Assembly: GCA_050247895.1 (NCBI GenBank)
Contig: JBFWTJ010000209.1
Span: 1 to 7,337 of the forward strand
Direction of reading: 5' to 3'
Source of the DNA: CAVPEW01 sp050247895
GTDB lineage: Bacteria; Actinomycetota; Acidimicrobiia; Acidimicrobiales; VFJN01
Length of the DNA: 7,337 nt
Shown here: in pieces, positions 1 to 5,900 of the stretch
Layout of the letters: each line of letters opens with the position of its first letter
How positions within the stretch are numbered: the stretch's first letter is position 1
The notes under the pieces: model-generated
The model's input: the letters and a program-made list of their open reading frames with translations, nothing else
Databases searched by the model: none
What the model was told of the DNA's origin: nothing
Program-made: the position numbers and the translations under genes

Positions 1-849
1 GGCGAGGTGCGCGACGGCGTCCGGGTCGTCACCGACGCCCTCGGCGAGGTCGAGGTCCCCCTGCGCCCCGAGCGGATCGTCGTGCTCGACACCGGCGAGC
101 TCGACGCCGCGGCCGCGGTGGGCGTGAAGCCCGTCGGGGTGGTCGAGGTCGGCAACCACCTCGTCGTCCCGCCCCACCTCACCGCCACGGCCGAGGGCGC
201 GGCCGACGTCGGCACCATCGCCACCCCCAACCTCGAGGCCATCCGCCGCCTCGACCCCGACCTGATCCTGGGCAACCTCGAGCGCGACGACGAGATCCGC
301 GACGAGCTGGCCACCATCGCCCCCACCGTCATGGGCGCCGACATCGGCCCCCGCTGGCGGCGCAACGCCGAGCTGTACACCGCGGCCATGGGGCGCTGCA
401 CCGAGGCCGCCGCGGCCTTCGCCGCCTACGACAGGGCCGTGGCCGACCTGCGGGCCGACCTGGGCGACGACGCCGCCGACATCGAGGTGTCGGTGGTGCG
501 CGCCGTGTTCGACCGGGTCCGCATCTACGGGCGGGCCTCCTACATCGGCTCGATCCTCGACGAGGTCGGCCTGTCCCGGCCCCCGGCCCAGTCCCGCGAC
601 GTCCTCATGGAGGAGGTCGGCATCGAGCGGATCGCCGACATGGACGGCGACGTGATGTTCGTGACCCAGTGGGGACCCATCCAGCCGGCCTTCGACCAGA
701 TCAAGGCCAACCCCATCTGGTCCTCGCTGGAGGTCGTCCGGGCCGATCGCATCCACCCCGTCGAGGACTCGACCTGGATGCTGGCCCTCGGCGTGTACGG
801 CGCCACGTCGGTCATCGACGACCTGCGCGCCGCCCTGGTCACGTCGTGA
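1..849 (+). CDS. Iron-siderophore ABC transporter substrate-binding protein, 5' partial
   Basis: This is an extracytoplasmic binding protein of the FecB/FepB type (periplasmic-binding-protein family PF01497), expected to be a lipoprotein that captures a ferric siderophore or related chelate and delivers it to the membrane permeases. The frame is open from base 1, so the real start, signal peptide and any lipobox cysteine lie upstream; the 282 visible residues are close to a full mature protein. Residues 8-30 of the fragment (VRVVTDALGEVEVP then RPERIVVLD) are the typical N-terminal strand of the family. NLEAIRRLDPDLIL (77-90) is the usual N.E.I..L.PDLI signature. IYGRASYIGSILDEVGLSRP (175-194) and WSSLEVVRADRIHPV (240-254) are the usual C-terminal lobe motifs. 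The ATG at base 7 is an internal methionine codon position created by the window edge, in reality GTG for Val, and not a credible start. Ligand identity cannot be read from the sequence. The gene overlaps the next permease by four bases. Confidence 0.92.
   Translation, partial: GEVRDGVRVVTDALGEVEVPLRPERIVVLDTGELDAAAAVGVKPVGVVEVGNHLVVPPHLTATAEGAADVGTIATPNLEAIRRLDPDLILGNLERDDEIRDELATIAPTVMGADIGPRWRRNAELYTAAMGRCTEAAAAFAAYDRAVADLRADLGDDAADIEVSVVRAVFDRVRIYGRASYIGSILDEVGLSRPPAQSRDVLMEEVGIERIADMDGDVMFVTQWGPIQPAFDQIKANPIWSSLEVVRADRIHPVEDSTWMLALGVYGATSVIDDLRAALVTS
846..849 (+). other. GTGA start/stop overlap, binding protein to permease 1
   Basis: The TGA stop of the binding protein (847-849) overlaps the GTG start of permease 1 (846-848). 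I see no purine-rich ribosome-binding site just upstream, which suggests re-initiation by terminating ribosomes. This overlap is the main argument for the short form of permease 1. Confidence 0.85.
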
Positions 850-1871
850 CCGCCGTCGGCGCACCGCCGCGGCCGACCAGGGCCGTGGGAGCCACGGGGA
901 CCGGCGGTCCCCGGCTGGCGCTGGCCCTGGCCGCCCTGGGCGTGGCCGCGGTGGCCAGCCTGTGCGTGGGCGAACGCATCCTCGGCCCCGGCCAGGCCCT
1001 CCAGGCGCTGCTCGACGGCGGCGACGACCCCGTCGCGGTCGTCGTCCGCCAGGCCCGCTGGCCCCGCACCGTCATCGGCGCCGCGGTGGGCGCCGCGCTG
1101 GGCGTGGCCGGGGTGCTCAGCCAGGCCGTCACGCGCAACCCGCTCGCCTCCCCCAGCGTCCTGGGCCTGGTCCACGGGGCCGGCCTGGCCGTGGTCGCCC
1201 TGGCCTGGGCCGGGAACCCCACCCCCGGCCAGATGGCCGCCGCCGCGGTCGCCGGCACCGTCGTGGCCGGCGCGGTCGTGCTGGGTGCCGCCGCCGGGCG
1301 CGGCGCACCCGCTCCGGCCCGGCTGGTCCTGGCCGGCATCGGGGTCACCGGCCTGTGCCTCGCCGCGGCCCAGATGTTCCTGGTCCTGGACGAGTCCACC
1401 TTCGAGCAGGTCCGCCGGTGGATCACGGGCTCGCTCACCGACCGGCCGATGGACACGCTGGCCCCGCTGTGGCCGCTCATGGTCGGCGGCGCCGTGGTGG
1501 CCCTGGCCCTCGGCCCCGCCCTCGACGTGCTGGCCACCGGCGACGACCTCGCCACCGGCCTGGGCCAGCGCGTCCGGCTCACCCGGTGGGGCGCGGCGGG
1601 CGCGGTCTGCGCCCTGACCGGGGCCGCGGTGGCCGCGGCCGGGCCCCTGGTCTTCGTCGGCCTCGTCGTGCCCCACGCGGCGCGGGCCCTGGGCACCACC
1701 GACCACCGGGCCGTCATCGTCCGGGCCGCGGTCCTGGGCGCCGCCCTCGTGGTGGCGGCCGACACCCTGGCCCGCCGGGTCGTCCCCCACCACGACCTGC
1801 CCGTCGGGGTGCTCACCGCCGTCATCGGCGGACCGGCCTTCGTCGTGCTCGCCCGCCGGATGCGGCGATGA
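846..1871 (+). CDS. FecCD-family iron-siderophore ABC permease, first subunit
   Basis: This 341-residue inner-membrane permease of the FecCD/BtuC family (PF01032) forms half of the channel that moves ferric siderophore into the cytoplasm. I chose the GTG at 846 because it overlaps the upstream stop as GTGA, gives the usual family length, and places a short charged tail before the first membrane segment (about residues 24-41). The same frame is open further upstream, to an ATG at 669, but that would bury the start in the binding-protein gene. Visible motifs are RQARWPRTVIG (69-78), RNPLASPSVLG (97-107), RRWITGSL (190-197), GPLVFVGLVVPH (266-277), DHR (286-288) and DLPVG (317-321). All are classic FecCD positions, and the last lies in the region that contacts the ATPase. 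About nine or ten hydrophobic segments are evident. No Shine-Dalgarno precedes the GTG, so translation is probably coupled to the binding-protein gene. Confidence 0.95.
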   Translation: MTAVGAPPRPTRAVGATGTGGPRLALALAALGVAAVASLCVGERILGPGQALQALLDGGDDPVAVVVRQARWPRTVIGAAVGAALGVAGVLSQAVTRNPLASPSVLGLVHGAGLAVVALAWAGNPTPGQMAAAAVAGTVVAGAVVLGAAAGRGAPAPARLVLAGIGVTGLCLAAAQMFLVLDESTFEQVRRWITGSLTDRPMDTLAPLWPLMVGGAVVALALGPALDVLATGDDLATGLGQRVRLTRWGAAGAVCALTGAAVAAAGPLVFVGLVVPHAARALGTTDHRAVIVRAAVLGAALVVAADTLARRVVPHHDLPVGVLTAVIGGPAFVVLARRMRR

Positions 1872-1876
1872 GGAGG
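1871..1876 (+). promoter_or_regulatory. Shine-Dalgarno of permease 2
   Basis: AGGAGG, starting on the last base of the permease 1 stop codon and followed by another G, lies eight bases before the GTG at 1885. It is the only strong ribosome-binding site in the window and decides the start of permease 2. It also rules out the ATG at 1868, which overlaps the permease 1 stop but is in another frame. Confidence 0.85.
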
Positions 1877-1884
1877 GCAGGGCG

Positions 1885-2958
1885 GTGACCGCGGGCGCAC
1901 CGCCGATCACCCGACCCCCGTTGCGCCGGCGCACCGTCGCGCTCCGCCTGCCCTCGACGACCCTGCGCCTGCGGCCGATCGTGCCCGTCGCCCTGGCCGG
2001 CCTGGTGCTGACCCTCCTCGCGCTCACCGTCGCCCACCTGGTCGTGGGCGAGGCCGGGCTCCCCGTCGCCACGGTGCTCGACGTCCTGCGCGGCGGCGGC
2101 CACCCCGACGACCGCTTCGTGGTGACCGAGCTGCGCCTGCCCCGCCCGCTGGTGGCCATGGCCGCCGGCGCCGCGTTCGGCATGAGCGGCACCCTGCTCC
2201 AACGCCTGAGCGGCAACGACCTGGCCTCGCCCGACCTGGTCGGCGTGGTCGGCGGGGCCAACCTGGGCGTGGCCGTCCTCTACTTCGGGTTCCCCGACCA
2301 GGCCGCCGCCTGGCGCCTCCCCGCGGCCGCGCTGGGCGGCCTGTCCGTCGGCCTCCTGGTCCTCGCCGCGGCCGGGTTCGGCCGGGCCGCGGGGACCCGG
2401 GTCCTGCTCGTCGGGGCCGGCGTCGGCGTCGTGGCCCAGGCCGTGGTGTCCGCCATCGTGGCCGCCGGGTCGCTCGTCTTCGCCTCGCGCATCGTGCTGT
2501 GGACCGTCGGCGGCCTGTACGGGCGTTCGTGGACCGAGCTCAACATGGTCCTCAACGCCGGCTGGATCCTGGTCCCCGCCGCCGTTCTGGTGGCCCGCAA
2601 CCTGGACCACCTCGATGTCGGCGACGACCTGGCCACCGGGCTCGGCGTGGACGTCGGGCGGACCCGGGCCGTCGCCGCCCTGGTCGCCACCGGCCTGGCC
2701 GTGGTGGCGGTCACCGCGGTCGGCCCGATCGCCTTCGTCGGCCTGGTCGCCCCCCACCTCGGCCGCCGCCTGGTCGGCCCGGCCACCGCGGCCCTGCTCG
2801 CGGTCTCGGCCGCCACCGGCGCGGTGGTCGTGGTGCTGGCCGACCTGGTCGGCCGGACCCTCATGGCCCCGACCGAGATCCCGACCGGGGCGCTCGTGCC
2901 CTTCGTCGGCGTACCCGTCCTGCTCGGCCTGCTGCACCGCCGGGCGGTGGCCACGTGA
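1885..2958 (+). CDS. FecCD-family iron-siderophore ABC permease, second subunit
   Basis: This 357-residue membrane permease is the partner of the preceding subunit, and the two should form the heterodimeric translocation channel. The GTG start is set by AGGAGG eight bases upstream, with only 13 bases between it and the previous gene. A basic, proline- and arginine-rich cytoplasmic tail (residues 1-30) precedes the first membrane helix (about 31-53). Family motifs are RLPRPLVA (84-91), GNDLASPDLVG (110-120, with Asp where RNPLA is commoner), TVGGLYGRSW (207-216), GDDLATGLG (246-254), GPIAFVGLVAPHLGR (280-294) and EIPTG (331-335). The GDDLATGLG stretch also occurs in permease 1 (residues 232-240), as expected for paralogous subunits. 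The family-typical DHR after the PH motif is absent here, although permease 1 has it. The 3' end overlaps the fatty acid synthase start by four bases. Substrate specificity is not visible. Confidence 0.95.
   Translation: MTAGAPPITRPPLRRRTVALRLPSTTLRLRPIVPVALAGLVLTLLALTVAHLVVGEAGLPVATVLDVLRGGGHPDDRFVVTELRLPRPLVAMAAGAAFGMSGTLLQRLSGNDLASPDLVGVVGGANLGVAVLYFGFPDQAAAWRLPAAALGGLSVGLLVLAAAGFGRAAGTRVLLVGAGVGVVAQAVVSAIVAAGSLVFASRIVLWTVGGLYGRSWTELNMVLNAGWILVPAAVLVARNLDHLDVGDDLATGLGVDVGRTRAVAALVATGLAVVAVTAVGPIAFVGLVAPHLGRRLVGPATAALLAVSAATGAVVVVLADLVGRTLMAPTEIPTGALVPFVGVPVLLGLLHRRAVAT
2955..2958 (+). other. GTGA start/stop overlap, permease 2 to FAS-I
   Basis: The stop of permease 2 (2956-2958) overlaps the proposed GTG start of the fatty acid synthase (2955-2957). 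No convincing Shine-Dalgarno lies in the preceding 20 bases. The arrangement implies co-transcription and probably translational coupling of a transporter subunit with a giant synthase. Confidence 0.75.
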
Positions 2959-5900
2959 CCGGTCCGACGGGCCCCGCCGGCCGGCCCGCTGGCGCCCCGC
3001 CCACCTCGCTCGTCGACCGGCTGGCCGCGGGCGACGAACGGGCCGCGCTGACCTTCGCCGGCCAGGGCGTCGCCTGGCTCGGCGAGCTGAGCGCCCTGGT
3101 GGCCGACCGGCCCGAGCTGCGCCCCCTGCTCGACGAGGCCACCGCGACCCTGGTCGACGAGGCCGGGTCTCCCGAGGGCCTGGCCAGCGGGCGGTACCGC
3201 CACGGCTTCGACGTCGCTGCGTGGGTCACCGACCGCGGCAACGTGCCCGACGACGCCTACCTGCGCTCGGCCGCCGTGTCCTACCCGGGGATCCTGCTGG
3301 CCCAGCTCCTGCTGTGGCAGGTCGTGCGGACCGACGGCCTGGAGCGCGCCGGACACGGCATCGTCGCCGCCGCCGGCCACTCCCAGGGCCTGCTCGCCGC
3401 GCTGGCGGTGGCCGAGGCGCCCTTCGGTCGGGTCGACGACGGCCGGATCGACCGCCACCTGCGCTTCGCGGCCCGCCTCGGACGGGCCCTCGCCGCGACC
3501 GCGCCCGGACCGGCGACAGGTCCCGACGGCGAGCCGGTCAGCCCGATGGCCGCCGTGCGCGGCGTGCGCGAGGACCGGCTGGCGGCCCTGGTGGCCGAGG
3601 TCAACGACTCGTCGCCCGAACGGCTCGCGGTGTCGATCGCGCTGCGCAACGCCGGCGACCGGTTCGTCCTGAGCGGCCCCCCGGAGGGGCTGCTGCTGGT
3701 CCGGGCGGCCCTGGACCGGACCGCGGCGGCCGAGGAGGACCAGCGGCGCCGGGGCCGCCGGGGCGGTTCGCCGCTGCGGTTCGGCTGGTCGGCCCTCGAC
3801 GTCGAGGTGCCCTTCCACCTGGCCGGCGCCAGCGCAGAGGCCGCGGCCGACGCCGCGGCGGGCGAGCTGGCCGCCGCCGGGCTGCTGCCCTCGGGCGCCG
3901 ACCTCGCCGTGGCCGTGGTCGACCCGGCCGGCGAGCGCGACCTGCGCCACGAGCCCGACCTGGCCGGCACCGTCGTGCGGAGCCAGTTCTGCAACCCCGT
4001 GCGCTGGGACGCCACGGTGCGCCGGCTGGTCGAGGCCGGGGCCGGCTGGGTGCTCGACCTGGGACCGGGCACCGACGTCGCCCACCTCTCGACCGCGGCG
4101 GTGCGGGGTTCCGGGGCCCGGGTCCTGGCCCTGGCCTCCCCCGAGGGCCGGCGGGTGCTGGCCACGCCCGGCGTCGCGGCCCGCGAGCCCGACCTGCGCT
4201 ACGCCGACCTGGCCCCCGGCGTCGTCGAGCTCCCCGACGGCACCCGGCACCTCGACAACCGCCACACCCGGGTGGCGGGCCGGCCGCCGATCCTGCTCGC
4301 CGGCATGACCCCGACCACCGCGGATGCCGGCATCGTCGCCGCCGCGGCCAACGCCGGGTGGCACGCCGAGCTGGCCGGCGGGGGCCAGCCCACCACCGAG
4401 GCGCTGGCCACCCGCCTGGAGGAGCTCGACGAGCAGCTCGCGCCGGGCGCCGAGGTGGTCTTCAACACCCTCTACCTCGACCGCCACCTGTGGGACCTGC
4501 ACTGGGAGCGGGACGGGTTGATCCTCGACGCCCGTCGGCAGGGCTCGGCCCTGCGGGGCCTGACCGTGTCGGCCGGCATCCCCGACGTCGACGAGGCCGT
4601 GGCCATCGCCCGGCGGCTGCTCGACGCCGGCATGCCCTACGTGGCCTTCAAGCCCGGCACGGTCGACCAGATCCGCCAGGTCGGGGCCATCGCCGACGCG
4701 CTGGCGCCGCACCCCGTCTTCGCCCAGGTCGAGGGGGGCAAGGCCGGCGGCCACCACTCGTGGGAGGACCTCGACGACCTGCTGCTGGCCACGTACCACG
4801 ACCTGCGCCGCCGCCCCAACGTCGTGCTGTGCGTGGGTGGCGGGGTGGCCGCGCCGGACCGTGCCGCCGACCTGCTCACCGGGACCTGGGCCCTGGCCCA
4901 CGGAGAGCCGCCCATGCCCGTCGACGGCGTGCTGCTGGGCACGGTGGCCATGGCCTGCGCCGAGGCCACGGCGTCGCCCCAGGTCAAGGCGGCCCTGGTG
5001 GCCGCGGCGGGCACGGCCGACTGGGTGCCGCGGCGGGGCTCGGGCGGTGGGGTCACCTCGGGCCGGTCCAACCTCAACGCCGACGTCCACTGCCTCGACA
5101 ACCACGCGGCGCAGGTCGCGCACCTGCTCGAGGAGGTGGCGGGCGACCCGGCCGCGGTGGCGGCCCGGGCCGACGAGCTGGTCGCCGCCCTGGCCCGGAC
5201 GGCCAAGCCCTACTTCGGGGACCTGCGGGCCATGACCTACCTGGAGGTCCTCGAGCGCCTGGTCGAGCTGATGGCCACCGGTCGGCACCGGCGCCTCGAC
5301 GACGGGGCCTGGGGCGACCCGACCTGGCGGCGCCGGGCGCTCGAGGTCTTCCGGCGCTTCGCCGCCCGCCTGTCGCCGGTCGACGAGGGGCCGGTCGAGG
5401 TCCCCGTGGCCACACCGGGCGACCTGGACGACCCGGCCGCGGCGCTGGCCGCCTTCACCCGGGCCCACCCCCGGGCCGCGACCACCCTGCTGCACCCCGC
5501 CGACGTCGACGCGGTGCTCGCGTCGTGCGACGGCCCGGGGAAGCCCGTCCCCTTCGTGCCGGTGCTCGACGGCGAGATCCGCCGCTGGTACATGGCCGAC
5601 GCCCTGTGGCAGGCCCAGGACGACCGGCTCGACGCGGACGCCGTGCTGGTCATCCCCGGCCCCGAGGCGGTGGCGGGGATCGAGCGGGCCGACGAGCCGG
5701 TGGCCGACCTGCTGGCCCGCTTCGAGGCTGCGGTGCTCGAGCGGCTGGAACGGGCCGGCACGCCCGTCGTGCCGCGGGATCGCCTGGCCACGACGGGCCT
5801 GGCCCCCCGCCACCTGGCCCGGGCCGTCCAGGGGGCCGACGGTCCGGTGGCAGGGCTGCTGGTGGCCTCGTCGGTCGCCGACGAGGAGGGTCGGTCGCGG

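Noticed and set aside
669..845. N-terminal extension of permease 1 from an ATG at 669
   Set aside because: It would overlap the binding protein by about 180 bases and add a Pro/Arg-rich stretch absent from the family. The GTG at 846 overlaps the stop and gives the normal length.
1868..1870. ATG overlapping the permease 1 stop as a possible start for permease 2
   Set aside because: It is in a different frame from the permease 2 coding sequence, and the AGGAGG that follows it points to the GTG at 1885.
540..2261. Open frames of 353-573 codons on the - strand antisense to the binding protein and permeases
   Set aside because: Same composition artefact: no family motifs, no ribosome-binding sites, and base use that fits + strand coding.
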